A stretch of 64,000 bases of DNA from an uncultured Atopobium sp. (GTDB lineage Bacteria > Actinomycetota > Coriobacteriia > Coriobacteriales > Atopobiaceae). A program made the position numbers and the translations under genes. Below the pieces are notes generated by a model. It saw nothing but the letters and a program-made list of their open reading frames with translations, was not told the DNA's origin and ran no database searches. Positions within the stretch are counted from its first letter, which is position 1. Every line of letters begins with the position of its first letter. Positions 25,767 to 35,254 of the stretch are shown here, in pieces. The stretch spans positions 17,483 through 81,482 of the forward strand of contig CALKTD010000031.1 of assembly GCA_937997345.1 (NCBI GenBank), written 5' to 3'.

Positions 25767-26354
25767 TTATAAACCAAGCAGACGCATAGCCTCTGCACGG
25801 GTTTTCTCGTTAGTCTTAAAAATGCCGCGAACCGCAGACGTGGTGGTCAAAGCACCCGATGCCCTAATGCCGCGCATACTCATGCACGTGTGCTCGGCCT
25901 CCATAACCACCAAAACACCCAAGGGATCAAGCTCTTCTACCATAGCGTCTGCAATCTGGCCTGTAAGGCGCTCCTGTACCTGCAGACGGCGAGAATATCC
26001 GCTGACGCAGCGAGCAATCTTGGAAAGGCCAGTAATGCGCCCATTTTGTGGAATGTAGCAGACGTGTGCCTTGCCCACAAAGGGCAAAATGTGATGCTCG
26101 CAAGTAGACGAGAAAGGAATGTCGCGGACAATAACCATCTCTTTATTGCCCTCTTCATGGAACAGCTTGTGCAGGTGAGCTGCAGGATCTTCCTGCATAC
26201 CACCAAAGAGTTCCACGCAAGCACGAGCAACACGGTCTGGTGTATCAAGCAGACCTTCTCGCTCTGGATCCTCACCAATAGCAAGCAAAAACTCCTTCAC
26301 CGCGGCTTTTACGCGCTCTTGGTCAAGCTCTTTATAGTTATTCTCTGCTGCCAC
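25767..26354 (-). CDS. folE: GTP cyclohydrolase I
   Basis: FolE (195 residues) converts GTP to dihydroneopterin triphosphate, the first step of folate biosynthesis. The zinc ligands C85, H88 (in STCEHHILPF) and C157 (in HTCMSMRGIR) are intact, with GLSKIARCV and RLQVQERLT also conserved. It decamerises in the family. It sits between folD and folC (21 and 14 bases), so the organism seems to make folate rather than only salvage it; folP, folB and folK are not in this window. Confidence 0.97.
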   Translation of the reverse strand: MAAENNYKELDQERVKAAVKEFLLAIGEDPEREGLLDTPDRVARACVELFGGMQEDPAAHLHKLFHEEGNKEMVIVRDIPFSSTCEHHILPFVGKAHVCYIPQNGRITGLSKIARCVSGYSRRLQVQERLTGQIADAMVEELDPLGVLVVMEAEHTCMSMRGIRASGALTTTSAVRGIFKTNEKTRAEAMRLLGL

Positions 26355-26375
26355 AGGGCAACCTACCTTTCACTC

Positions 26376-27245
26376 TTATGCAAGCGTCCTTTGAGCTGCG
26401 GCGATAACATGGCGAGCAAGAATTGCGGTAGTCACGCTACCTACACCGCCAGGAACAGGAGTGTAAGCGCTCACCAGAGGAGCTACCTGCTCTGTGTTGA
26501 CGTCGCCAACAAGCTTTTGAGCTGCTTCATCCCAGTTAATACCCACGTCAATGATGGTTTGTCCGGCTCTTACGAAGTCAGCTCCAATAAGGTGCGCACG
26601 ACCTGCAGCCACAACCACAACATCTGCCTGCTTAAGCGTAGCGGCAAGGTCTTTGGTCTTGCTGTGACACACCGTCATTGTCGCGTTCCTTGCGCTTAAA
26701 AGCGCAGCTACCGGACGACCAATGACATTTGAGCGACCAACAACTGCAACAGACGCTCCCTCAAGGGGTACCTGGTAAAAATCGAGAAGCGCCAGAACTG
26801 CCTCTGCGGTACAAGGTCCCAGTGCGCCAGGAGTTCCGCAAAGTGTTGCCAGCAACATGGAATCAGTTGCGCAATCAACATCTTTTTCTGGGACTAGATG
26901 CTGAAGTGCTTCATGCTCATCAATTCCAGCAGGAAAAGGACGCATAGGCAGACAACCATGCACCGATGCGTCGGCAGAAACCTGGTCAAACGTAGCATTT
27001 ACCTGCTCTTGTGTAGCGTCTTCTGGAAGCTCAATGGTCTCTACTTCAAAGCCAACCTTCTCTGCACGCGTATATGCCGCACGCTCATAGGTAAGGTCAT
27101 CGCTTTTCTGCCCTATACGAACAATAACCAGCTTAGGAGTTACCCCTTGTGCGCGAAGTTCCTTGACCTGAGCAGCAAGTTCTTCAGTTATCGCCTTAGC
27201 AACAGGGGCGCCACGAAGCTCCTGTGACAGAGTCTCTGAGCGCAT
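26376..27245 (-). CDS. folD: Methylenetetrahydrofolate dehydrogenase (FolD family, cyclohydrolase site degenerate)
   Basis: FolD (289 residues) normally oxidises 5,10-methylene-THF and hydrolyses the methenyl product. The NADP-binding segment VVGRSNVIGRPVAALL and C-terminal PGGVGSVTTA are intact. Aligning by eye with E. coli FolD, Y53 is kept, but the catalytic Lys four residues later is A57, and the QLPLP motif reads MRPFP (Gln replaced by M101). KDVD is kept at 121-124. Those Lys and Gln positions are known to be needed for the cyclohydrolase step, so this enzyme is probably only a dehydrogenase. fchA, a separate cyclohydrolase gene, lies one base upstream. Confidence 0.93.
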   Translation of the reverse strand: MRSETLSQELRGAPVAKAITEELAAQVKELRAQGVTPKLVIVRIGQKSDDLTYERAAYTRAEKVGFEVETIELPEDATQEQVNATFDQVSADASVHGCLPMRPFPAGIDEHEALQHLVPEKDVDCATDSMLLATLCGTPGALGPCTAEAVLALLDFYQVPLEGASVAVVGRSNVIGRPVAALLSARNATMTVCHSKTKDLAATLKQADVVVVAAGRAHLIGADFVRAGQTIIDVGINWDEAAQKLVGDVNTEQVAPLVSAYTPVPGGVGSVTTAILARHVIAAAQRTLA

Positions 27246-27246
27246 G

Positions 27247-27900
27247 TTATGCCTCCTGTCTCAGCTGTGCGCTCACCGCATCACTTACGGCATCCGCGCG
27301 TGATACATAGGTATCCAAAAGTTTATCTGCCTCATCAAGCAGCGTTTGAGCATACGCTGCATCACGCATGGAGCGTGTGTTTACAAACAACGTGTGAGAA
27401 GCTGCAATCAAAGCTCCGCGTGCCAGAGCAGCACCGCAACCTACGTCGGATAAAAGCATACGAGATCCCTTGATAAGCATCTCTTCGAGAAGTTCAATGG
27501 ACTCGCACACTTTTCTCATAACCTTCAGCGGAGGTTGAGCTGCTTCTTTAAGAGCATCCTCAACAATCTCTACGCGCTTTGGATCATCTTTAGACACACT
27601 AAACGCACTAGAAACCAGCAAAAACTGGCGAGAGTCCTCATCCATAAGCTCCATGAAGTCTTGGCGAAGAGCTCCAGCTCGGGCGATGTATTTTACAAGA
27701 TCATCTTCATGCTGAGCATAGGCAGGTTTTCCTTGTGCGTACACACCGGCCATTGAAGCCAAAGACACTGCAAGTGCCCCTACATAAGCGGCAGCACTAC
27801 CGCCACCAGGAATAGGTTCTTTAGCAGCAAGATGTTGAGCATAAGAATCTGCGCTATAGGTTGTAAACGCAACTTCTTCAGGTGAAGAGGGATAAGACAT
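27247..27900 (-). CDS. fchA: Methenyltetrahydrofolate cyclohydrolase (FchA family)
   Basis: A 217-residue protein of the formimidoyl-THF cyclodeaminase/methenyl-THF cyclohydrolase family. PIPGGGSAAAYVGAL and DVGCGAALARGAL are the conserved folate-binding glycine-rich segments; the rest is helical. The start ATG overlaps the stop of fhs by one base (TAATG). In clostridia this enzyme hydrolyses methenyl-THF to 10-formyl-THF and works with fhs. Here it likely supplies the activity FolD appears to lack. A formiminoglycine role is possible but histidine-utilisation genes are absent. Confidence 0.93.
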   Translation of the reverse strand: MSYPSSPEEVAFTTYSADSYAQHLAAKEPIPGGGSAAAYVGALAVSLASMAGVYAQGKPAYAQHEDDLVKYIARAGALRQDFMELMDEDSRQFLLVSSAFSVSKDDPKRVEIVEDALKEAAQPPLKVMRKVCESIELLEEMLIKGSRMLLSDVGCGAALARGALIAASHTLFVNTRSMRDAAYAQTLLDEADKLLDTYVSRADAVSDAVSAQLRQEA

Positions 27901-29573
27901 TAGAAAAGACCCACAATTCTTCCATCATCAAGAACATCAATATGCTCTGCAGCAGGAACCTTTGGAAGTCCCGGCATGGTCATAATAGAGCCAGTAAGGC
28001 AGACCACAAAGCCAGCACCTGCAGAAACACGAACTTCTCGCACGGTAATCTTAAAGTTTTCTGGAGCACCCAATTTGGTCTGATCGTCAGTAAAGGAATA
28101 CTGGGTTTTTGCCATACAAATAGGGAGCTCACCAAAGCCAAGCTCTTCAAGCTGCTGAAGCTGCTTGGCGGCACTTGGAGCAAATTCAACGTCATCTGCG
28201 TGGTAAATCTTGGTAGCAATGTCGTTAATTTTCTGCTTCAAAGACTCTTTGACGTCGTATGCAAAGGTGAGCTTAGACTCAGTCTGGCAAAGGCGCATGA
28301 CCTCTTCTGCCAGAGCCTGGCCGCCCTTTCCACCCTTTGCCCAAACCTCAGACAGGACAACGTTTACGCCACGCTTCTTGCACTCCTCCTCTACCAGAGC
28401 AAGCTCTTCAGAGGTATCGGTTGGGAATGCATTGATAGCAACAACTACAGGAAGACCGTAAACCGTCTGGATGTTGTCAACATGGCGGAGCAAGTTAGGA
28501 ATGCCCTCTTTAAGCGCCTCAACGTTTTGCTGGTTAAGGTCTGCTTTGGCAACGCCGCCGTTGTACTTAAGAGCGCGAACGGTTGCCACCAGAACAACAG
28601 CTGAGGGAGCAAGGCCAGTAGCCCTACACTTAATGTCCAAGAACTTCTCGGCACCAAGGTCTGCGCCAAAACCAGCTTCGGTAACAACGTAATCAGCAAG
28701 ACGCAGAGCAGTCTTTGTTGCCTCAACGGTATTGCAACCGTGAGCTATGTTGGCAAAAGGTCCACCGTGAACAAGAGCAGGTGTGTGCTCAAGCGTCTGG
28801 ACCAAATTAGGCTGAATAGCGTCTTTGAGCAGCGCTGTCATAGCGCCCTCTGCGTGGATATCGCTGACGGTAACAGGCTTACGGTCATAGGTGTAGGCAA
28901 TAACCATTCTGCCCAGGCGCTCTTTAAGATCTTTGATGCCCGAAGCAAGGCAGAATACAGCCATGACCTCGGAGGCAACGGTAATATCAAAGCCGTCTTG
29001 TCTTGGCATGCCGTCTGCAATGCCGCCAAGTCCGTCAACAACGTTTCTGAGCTGGCGATCGTTCATGTCTACGCAGCGCTTCCACACAACACGACGTGGA
29101 TCAATGTTAAGACTGTTGCCCTGCTTAATATGGTTATCCAGCATGGCTGCACACAAGTTATTTGCAGCGCCAATAGCGTGGAAGTCACCGGTAAAGTGAA
29201 GGTTAATGTCCTCCATAGGAACTACCTGGGCATAGCCACCGCCCGCAGCGCCACCCTTGACGCCAAAGACGGGTCCCAAAGAAGGCTCTCTAAGGGCCAA
29301 CATGGCAGACTGTCCCAAGCTGGTCAAGGCATCCGCCAAACCTACCGAGGTAGTAGTCTTTCCCTCGCCTGCTGGCGTTGGATTAATAGCGGTTACCAGC
29401 ACAAGCTTTCCACGAAGAGGCTTGTCTTCCAGGGCACGTGCATCAAGCTTTGCTTTATAACGACCATAAGGCTCAAGCAAATCCTCTGAAATACCTGCGC
29501 GCTTTGCCACCTCAAAGATGGGAAGCATCTCGGATGATTGAGCAATCTCGATATCGGATCTAACCTCAGACAT
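27900..29573 (-). CDS. fhs: Formate--tetrahydrofolate ligase
   Basis: Fhs (557 residues) makes 10-formyl-THF from formate, THF and ATP. The P-loop-like TPAGEGKTTTSVGL begins at about residue 66; the THF-binding/Fhs signatures GGAAGGGYAQVVPMED and FTGDFHAIGAANNL are intact. Length is typical. It leads the fhs-fchA-folD-folE-folC gene string. Its start lies 45 bases after the hairpin that ends valS, so the operon promoter is likely in that gap; no THF riboswitch was seen. Confidence 0.98.
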   Translation of the reverse strand: MSEVRSDIEIAQSSEMLPIFEVAKRAGISEDLLEPYGRYKAKLDARALEDKPLRGKLVLVTAINPTPAGEGKTTTSVGLADALTSLGQSAMLALREPSLGPVFGVKGGAAGGGYAQVVPMEDINLHFTGDFHAIGAANNLCAAMLDNHIKQGNSLNIDPRRVVWKRCVDMNDRQLRNVVDGLGGIADGMPRQDGFDITVASEVMAVFCLASGIKDLKERLGRMVIAYTYDRKPVTVSDIHAEGAMTALLKDAIQPNLVQTLEHTPALVHGGPFANIAHGCNTVEATKTALRLADYVVTEAGFGADLGAEKFLDIKCRATGLAPSAVVLVATVRALKYNGGVAKADLNQQNVEALKEGIPNLLRHVDNIQTVYGLPVVVAINAFPTDTSEELALVEEECKKRGVNVVLSEVWAKGGKGGQALAEEVMRLCQTESKLTFAYDVKESLKQKINDIATKIYHADDVEFAPSAAKQLQQLEELGFGELPICMAKTQYSFTDDQTKLGAPENFKITVREVRVSAGAGFVVCLTGSIMTMPGLPKVPAAEHIDVLDDGRIVGLF

Positions 29574-29618
29574 GTTGTTCCTAACCTAAAGTGGACTGTT
29601 TGCACGTACTAAACACAA

Positions 29619-29640
29619 GATGCGGCCGTTACGCCGCATC
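29619..29640 (-). terminator. Hairpin ending valS
   Basis: GATGCGGC (29619-29626) pairs with GCCGCATC (29633-29640) around a 6-base loop, ten bases past the valS stop on the minus strand; T-rich sequence follows. Confidence 0.7.
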
Positions 29641-29649
29641 AAGTTTTAC

Positions 29650-32355
29650 TTATGAGAAGTCAGCAATCTGCTGTTCTAGTTGAGCAACAAGCGTAGCAAG
29701 TTCTTCTGCGCGTGCACGTTTCTTCTCGATAACTTCAGGTGCTGCCTTAGCAACAAATCCCTGGTTAGCAAGGGTACGCTCCACACCAGAGAGTTCCTTC
29801 TGTGCAGACTCAAGGTCTTTCTGAAGACGCTTGGCCTCTGCGGCAAGGTCAACAAGCTCGCCAAGAACAACATACATTTCAAGGCCAGCATCGGTGACAG
29901 AAACAGAACCAGAAGGCTTCTGAGGAGCCTCAGCAACCTCAAGCGAGCTTACGCGACCAACGTTCTGGATAAAGGCTGCCTGCTCCTTCAGCGCTGCAAC
30001 ATCCTGTGCTGGAGCTTTAACCACAACAGCAAGGTCTGTCTTTGGAGACAGCCTGTAACGAGCGCGAGAAGAACGAACAGCAGAAACAACAGTCTTAGCA
30101 AGCGAGAAGTTATGCTCAGCTGCCTCGTCAACAAAGCTAGCAAGCTTCTCTGGATCTGGCCACTCAGAGATCATCAGGAACTCTGCATCATGGCTTAAAA
30201 GACCAGATGCAGGAAGGGCATCCCAAACGCTCTCGGTAACAAATGGCATGGCAGGGTGCAAAAGCCTCATGCTGACATCCAGGACAAAGACAAGGTTGCG
30301 CTGAACCTGCAGGCGCTGATCAGGAGTTCCGTCAAGAAGACGACCCTTGCAGAGCTCAATATACCAGTCGCAGACATCATTCCAGAAGAAGGACTGAATG
30401 TTGCGAGCATACTCACCAAAGCCGTAGGTCTCAAGCTGCTCAGTCGTCTCTGCAACAACCTTTGCAAGGCGCGAGAACATCCATGCATCTTCTGGTGTCT
30501 CTGCCTTTGGCATGCCAGCTGTGTAGCCGTCAAGATTCATCTGAACAAAGCGACTTGCATTCCAAATCTTAGTAACAAAAGAACGTGCCTGATCAGTTCT
30601 TGGAGACTCAATAAGCTCACGGGTCTTCTTATCAAGAACAGCATCAAACTTAACGTCCTGATTGTTAGTGATAAGTGTAAGCAGGTTATAACGCATTGCG
30701 TCTGCACCGTACTTAGCAATCAGGTCCATAGGATCTACGCCGTTGCCCTTTGACTTGGACATACGGCTGCCGTCCTTGGCCAAAATAGTTGCGTAGATAT
30801 AAACATCGTGGAATGGAATCTCTTTGGTGAAATAGAGCGAGCTCATAATCATGCGAGCAACCCAAAGAGCAATGATGTCTCGAGCGGTTACCAAAACCTG
30901 TGTTGGATGGTGGCCCTCAAGCAGCTCAGGATGGTTTGGCCAGCCCTGTGTTGCAAAAGTCCACAGCTGAGAAGAAAACCAAGTATCCAGAACGTCCTCA
31001 TCCTGATGAACATGATGTCCCCCACACTTTGGACAGACATCAGTATCTTCCATAAGCGCATCCTGCCAGCCACAATCATCGCAGTAGAACACAGGAATGC
31101 GGTGTCCCCACCAAAGCTGCCTGGAGATATTCCAGTCGCGGAGATTCTCCATCCAAGTAAGGTAGGTCTGAGTCCAACGCTCTGGGTGGAAGGTAACCTG
31201 ACCGTCTTTAACTACCTGTGCTGCAGACTCTTTGAGCTTATCGACAGCAACAAACCACTGCTCAGAGAGCCATGGCTCAAGAGTTGTGCCGCAGCGGTAG
31301 CAATGCATAACAGAGTGATCAAGGTCTTCGATGTGATCAAGCAGGCCATGCTCTTCAAACCAAGCAACAATAGCCTCACGAGCCTGATCCCTATCAAGAC
31401 CAGAGAACTCACCATAGCCGTCAACAACAACAGCATGCTCATCAAAGATGTTGATCTGCTCAAGGTTATGAGTCTGACCCATAGCAAAGTCATTAGGATC
31501 ATGAGCTGGAGTTACCTTAACAAAACCGGTACCAAAGCCTGCATCAACATGCCAGTCAGAGAAAATTGGAATCTCTCGATTAACAATGGGCAAAATAACA
31601 GTCTTTCCAACAAGATCAGCCTTTTCTTGATCTTGAGGAGAAACAGCTACGCCAGTATCACCCAGCATAGTCTCTGGACGAGTAGTTGCTACAGTAATGT
31701 ATTCAACGCCATTAACAGGCTCTTTGAGCGGGTAACGCAGGTACCAAAGATGGCCCTTCTCGTCAGCGTACTCTGCCTCATCGTCAGAGATAGAAGTCTC
31801 GCAATGAGGACACCAGTTTACGATGCGCTTACCGCGATAAATGAGCTGGTCATGATACCAGTCAACAAAGACCTTACGCACTGCCTGAGTGTACTCAGGA
31901 GACATAGTGAACTTCTCGTCATTAAAATCAATGGAGCAGCCCATGCGCTTAATCTGAGAAACAATGGTTCCGCCGTACTCGCGCGTCCAATCCCAGCAAG
32001 CCTCCAGGAACTTCTCGCGACCAATTTCCAGGCGAGAAATACCCTCTGACTTAAGCTTCTTATCAACCTTAGTCTGGGTTGCAATGCCTGCATGGTCGGT
32101 TCCAAGAATCCAACGAGTTGAATAACCGCGCATGCGAGAATAACGAATGTAGGTGTCCTGGATGGTGTCATCCATGGCATGGCCCATGTGAAGGATGCCG
32201 GTAACGTTTGGTGGAGGGATAACTACCGTACGGTCTTCAGTTCCCTTACTACGACCATAGCAATCTGCCTTTATCCACTTTTCAATGAGCTCAGGCTCAG
32301 CTGCCTGAGGATCATAATTCTTGGGCATTTCTTCCACAGTAATCTTGCCTTTCAT
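29650..32355 (-). CDS. valS: Valyl-tRNA synthetase
   Basis: ValS (901 residues) charges tRNA-Val and edits threonine. The class I HIGH motif is HMGH at residues 56-59 and the KMSKS loop is RMSKSKGNG. A CP1 editing domain lies between, and a C-terminal coiled coil (last ~60 residues, Ala/Lys/Glu-rich) follows the anticodon domain, as usual. Two zinc-binding pairs (CDDC and CPKC) are visible in the middle. M10 (ATG 32328) aligns better with other ValS N-termini and could be the true start. It is monocistronic and divergent from tcdA. Confidence 0.97.
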   Translation of the reverse strand: MKGKITVEEMPKNYDPQAAEPELIEKWIKADCYGRSKGTEDRTVVIPPPNVTGILHMGHAMDDTIQDTYIRYSRMRGYSTRWILGTDHAGIATQTKVDKKLKSEGISRLEIGREKFLEACWDWTREYGGTIVSQIKRMGCSIDFNDEKFTMSPEYTQAVRKVFVDWYHDQLIYRGKRIVNWCPHCETSISDDEAEYADEKGHLWYLRYPLKEPVNGVEYITVATTRPETMLGDTGVAVSPQDQEKADLVGKTVILPIVNREIPIFSDWHVDAGFGTGFVKVTPAHDPNDFAMGQTHNLEQINIFDEHAVVVDGYGEFSGLDRDQAREAIVAWFEEHGLLDHIEDLDHSVMHCYRCGTTLEPWLSEQWFVAVDKLKESAAQVVKDGQVTFHPERWTQTYLTWMENLRDWNISRQLWWGHRIPVFYCDDCGWQDALMEDTDVCPKCGGHHVHQDEDVLDTWFSSQLWTFATQGWPNHPELLEGHHPTQVLVTARDIIALWVARMIMSSLYFTKEIPFHDVYIYATILAKDGSRMSKSKGNGVDPMDLIAKYGADAMRYNLLTLITNNQDVKFDAVLDKKTRELIESPRTDQARSFVTKIWNASRFVQMNLDGYTAGMPKAETPEDAWMFSRLAKVVAETTEQLETYGFGEYARNIQSFFWNDVCDWYIELCKGRLLDGTPDQRLQVQRNLVFVLDVSMRLLHPAMPFVTESVWDALPASGLLSHDAEFLMISEWPDPEKLASFVDEAAEHNFSLAKTVVSAVRSSRARYRLSPKTDLAVVVKAPAQDVAALKEQAAFIQNVGRVSSLEVAEAPQKPSGSVSVTDAGLEMYVVLGELVDLAAEAKRLQKDLESAQKELSGVERTLANQGFVAKAAPEVIEKKRARAEELATLVAQLEQQIADFS

Positions 32356-32520
32356 ATGCTGACAACATCGTCAAAATTTGCTTCATTTATTCTACTAATA
32401 AAAGACGACTTATGGGGCGCTTTCTTACCATTAGTTAAAATTACTATCGGTCTACACTTCTTGAAGCGTAGGTAAAGTAACAAGCTATACTATCTGCAGA
32501 TACTTTTTATGAGGAGCTCT

Positions 32521-33255
32521 ATGTCTGCCACAATTCCTGAAGCCACTGCTCGACTTGAACTTGTCCTGGGAAAGGATCGCCTTGGACAGATTCAAAATTC
32601 CTGCGTCATGGTCTTAGGGCTTGGCGGTGTTGGTTCAAACTGTGTTCAAGCGCTGGCCAGAGGCGGTATAGGCTCGTTTGTTTTAGTGGATGCCGATGCA
32701 GTAGAAGCATCCAACCTTAATAGACAGGCTATTGCCTATGTGAGCACCATTGGAAAAAGAAAAGTTGACGTTACCAAAGAGATGATTCTGGACATTAATC
32801 CAGACGCTCATGTGGTCACACTTGACGCGTTTTTGCTTAAAGACAACGTTGACGAGCAGCTCTCTGCTCTTCCAAAACCAGATGTTGTAGTTGATGCTAT
32901 CGATACCATTTCTGCCAAATTAGCTGTTGTGGCATGGTGTCAGAAAAACGATATCTACCTCATCTCCAGCATGGGCGGCGGCAATAAAATCCACCCAGAA
33001 CTCTTGGAAATTACTACGCTTTCAAAAACGCATACCGATGCTCTTGCAAGGGTAATGAGAAAAGAGTCCAAAAAGCGCGGACTTGCCGACTTCCGTGTTC
33101 TCTACTCCCCTGAGCCAGCGCGACCAGTTTTTGCACCAGAGGGCGCAACGGGCAAATCTGCCAAGCTAGGAACTATGTCCTACTACCCTCCTATTATGGG
33201 ACAGATGATTGCCTCAGACGTCATTCTGCATCTTTCGGGACTTGATCATGAGTAA
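32521..33255 (+). CDS. tcdA: tRNA threonylcarbamoyladenosine dehydratase (TcdA/ThiF family)
   Basis: A 244-residue ThiF/E1-like ATP-dependent enzyme that cyclises the t6A37 modification of ANN-decoding tRNAs. The Rossmann loop VLGLGGVGSNCVQALARGG binds ATP; VDADAVEASNLNRQA and VVDAIDTISAKL are conserved. ATG 32521 is chosen because GAGGAG ends 5 bases upstream; ATG 32509 overlaps that SD. Its stop overlaps the start of the TatD gene by eight bases (ATGAGTAA), so they are coupled. Confidence 0.93.
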   Translation: MSATIPEATARLELVLGKDRLGQIQNSCVMVLGLGGVGSNCVQALARGGIGSFVLVDADAVEASNLNRQAIAYVSTIGKRKVDVTKEMILDINPDAHVVTLDAFLLKDNVDEQLSALPKPDVVVDAIDTISAKLAVVAWCQKNDIYLISSMGGGNKIHPELLEITTLSKTHTDALARVMRKESKKRGLADFRVLYSPEPARPVFAPEGATGKSAKLGTMSYYPPIMGQMIASDVILHLSGLDHE

Positions 33256-34018
33256 CCTTACGTACTTTGATGCGCACGTCCATGCCAACCTTATGGACAC
33301 TCCACTCAATGTAGCGAGAAGTTCCCATGACGCCGGATTAGGTTTCTTTACCTGCGGTGTTACTCCTCAGGACTACCTAGAACTTGCTCCTCAGCTTACG
33401 CAAGACAACATCCGTGTGGGACTAGGAGCACATCCCTGGTACATCTCTGATGGGCGCGTTACTGAAAAAGATATAGAGCTCCTGCTAGAGCTTATGGAGC
33501 AGACGCCTTACCTTGGCGAGATTGGACTAGATTTTTCTTCTCGCTATTGTGTTGATGGGTTGCAAGATTTGCAGGTTAAAGCTTTTACGCAGATTTGCAA
33601 GCGCGCAGCAGAGCTTTCACGCAACGACCAGCCACGAGTGCTCTCGATGCACACCGTGAGAAGCGTTGATGCGGTATTAAACACTCTTGAGCAGACAGGA
33701 GCCGCTCAAGAGTGTGTTCCTATCATCCATTGGTTTAGCGGTAGCTCAGAAGAGCTCCAAAGGGCTATTAAGCTTGGCTGTTGGTTCTCTGTTGGTGAGA
33801 TGAGCCTAAAGACTAAGCGCGGTCGTGAATACGCTAAGGTCTACCCAAAAGATAAACTCCTTACCGAGACTGACCTTCCCTCCAGTGATCACACAGATAT
33901 TGACGCACTTGACATTGTGGACAGCCTTAAGCGAGCTCTTCTCGGGCTCAGTGAGGCCCGTGGATACTCTGTGCAAAGTGAAGTAATGGCAAACGCAGCA
34001 GGCGTTTTTGGCGTCTAA
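33248..34018 (+). CDS. TatD-family metal-dependent hydrolase
   Basis: A 256-residue TIM-barrel amidohydrolase-like protein. Metal-binding features: FDAHVHANL (HxH), GEIGLDFS (Glu), MHTVRS and PIIHWFSGS (His), and TETDLPS (Asp). TatD proteins are 3'-5' exonucleases or deoxyribonucleases in several bacteria. The start ATG 33248 overlaps the tcdA stop, with GGGA 7 bases upstream. It is followed by the GT8 gene 17 bases later. Confidence 0.88.
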   Translation: MSNLTYFDAHVHANLMDTPLNVARSSHDAGLGFFTCGVTPQDYLELAPQLTQDNIRVGLGAHPWYISDGRVTEKDIELLLELMEQTPYLGEIGLDFSSRYCVDGLQDLQVKAFTQICKRAAELSRNDQPRVLSMHTVRSVDAVLNTLEQTGAAQECVPIIHWFSGSSEELQRAIKLGCWFSVGEMSLKTKRGREYAKVYPKDKLLTETDLPSSDHTDIDALDIVDSLKRALLGLSEARGYSVQSEVMANAAGVFGV

Positions 34019-34035
34019 GTGTTAAAGTCTTACGT

Positions 34036-35181
34036 ATGAGAAGATTACGTAAAATACCCACACAACGCCTTGTTGGAACAGGCAGGGCGCAACTTTCTGG
34101 AGCAATGCTTGCAAGCTCATCCGATGAGCTGGGACTTGCTCTTAATGACGTTGTGCTTGTATTTGCCTGCAGCGATAACTTTGTGCCGTATTTGTCTGTA
34201 GCAATTCAATCTATCATTGAGAATGTCAATCCAGAGCGTCGCTACGATATCATTGTTTTGACTCGTGACCTCACTCCTACCAGCATGATTACGCTTACTC
34301 GACAGGCTCAGCTTGTTGATAACGTCCATGTTGGTTTCTTAGATGTTGACGCTGCTCTTGGTGATATTGAGCTTCCTCATCATGGCCACTTTAGACCAGA
34401 AACTTACTACAGATTGCTTGCTCCCTCGCTGCTTCCCAACGTCAATAAAGCCATCTACCTTGATTCTGACCTGGTAGTCAATACCGATATCGCTGAACTC
34501 TATGATATTGATGTTACGGGATATTTGGTAGGCGCTACACGCGACGCAGATACTATTGGCCAAATTGATGGCTATGACGCTACGGTTGGCCCCTATCTCA
34601 AAAATGAACTGGGCATGGACGATCCTCACGATTACTTCCAGGCAGGCGTCATCTTGATGAACCTAGAAGAAATTAGAAGGCAGATTTCTCCTGAAGAGTT
34701 TCTTAAGGTCTCAACCATGCGTGCATGGCGTTGGCTTGATCAAGATGTCCTTAACAGATTTGTAAACGGTCACTATCTCCGCATTAACATGAAATGGAAT
34801 TACCTGGTAGATTGGCAATTCCTTCGCCGTGATCACATTGTTGCTCAGGCGCCAAAAGATGTGCGAGAAGAATACGAAGAAGCTCGCAAAAATATCTGCA
34901 TTGCGCATTTTGCAGGACCAGACAACAGACCTTGGCTCTATCCAAATTCAGACCTTGCAGGTTTATTCTGGTTCTATGCTCGCCGCTCCCCTTATCTTGA
35001 GGAGCTCCGTTCACAGCTTGAAGAGTCAAGACGAACGGTAAGAGGTCTTTCTCACCGCGTGCAAAGTGGTGTACTTTTCCGTGGCATTATGCCTTTGTTT
35101 GACACCGTTTTTCCACCAGGCACCAAAACTCGCACCAAAGTTATAACGTCATACAACAAACTTGGTGGCGGTAATCTATAA
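34036..35181 (+). CDS. Glycosyltransferase family 8 protein
   Basis: A 381-residue retaining GT8 glycosyltransferase. It starts with a ~30-residue basic leader, then VLVFACSDNFVPYLSVAIQSII, the LPS galactosyl/glucosyltransferase-like nucleotide-sugar site. The metal-binding DxD is in AIYLDSDLVVN, with HFAGPDNRPW near residue 300. It likely adds hexose from UDP-sugar to a cell-surface glycan; acceptor unknown. Length is typical. No clear SD is visible. Confidence 0.9.
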   Translation: MRRLRKIPTQRLVGTGRAQLSGAMLASSSDELGLALNDVVLVFACSDNFVPYLSVAIQSIIENVNPERRYDIIVLTRDLTPTSMITLTRQAQLVDNVHVGFLDVDAALGDIELPHHGHFRPETYYRLLAPSLLPNVNKAIYLDSDLVVNTDIAELYDIDVTGYLVGATRDADTIGQIDGYDATVGPYLKNELGMDDPHDYFQAGVILMNLEEIRRQISPEEFLKVSTMRAWRWLDQDVLNRFVNGHYLRINMKWNYLVDWQFLRRDHIVAQAPKDVREEYEEARKNICIAHFAGPDNRPWLYPNSDLAGLFWFYARRSPYLEELRSQLEESRRTVRGLSHRVQSGVLFRGIMPLFDTVFPPGTKTRTKVITSYNKLGGGNL

Positions 35182-35192
35182 CGCAAAAGTAA

Positions 35193-35226
35193 ACCTCTCA
35201 TTTCTCCTATCAAAGAAATGAGAGGT
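35193..35226 (+). terminator. Terminator after GT8 gene
   Basis: A perfect 13-bp stem (ACCTCTCATTTCT at 35193-35205, complement 35214-35226) with an 8-base loop; a short T-rich run follows. It ends the tcdA-tatD-GT8 transcript and lies in the convergent gap before the minus-strand gene at 35255. Confidence 0.85.
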
Positions 35227-35254
35227 GATTCATTTTGACCTTCTTGTTATATTG

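Noticed and set aside
29574..29650. Tetrahydrofolate riboswitch before fhs
   Set aside because: The gap is too short and holds only the valS hairpin and a plain leader.
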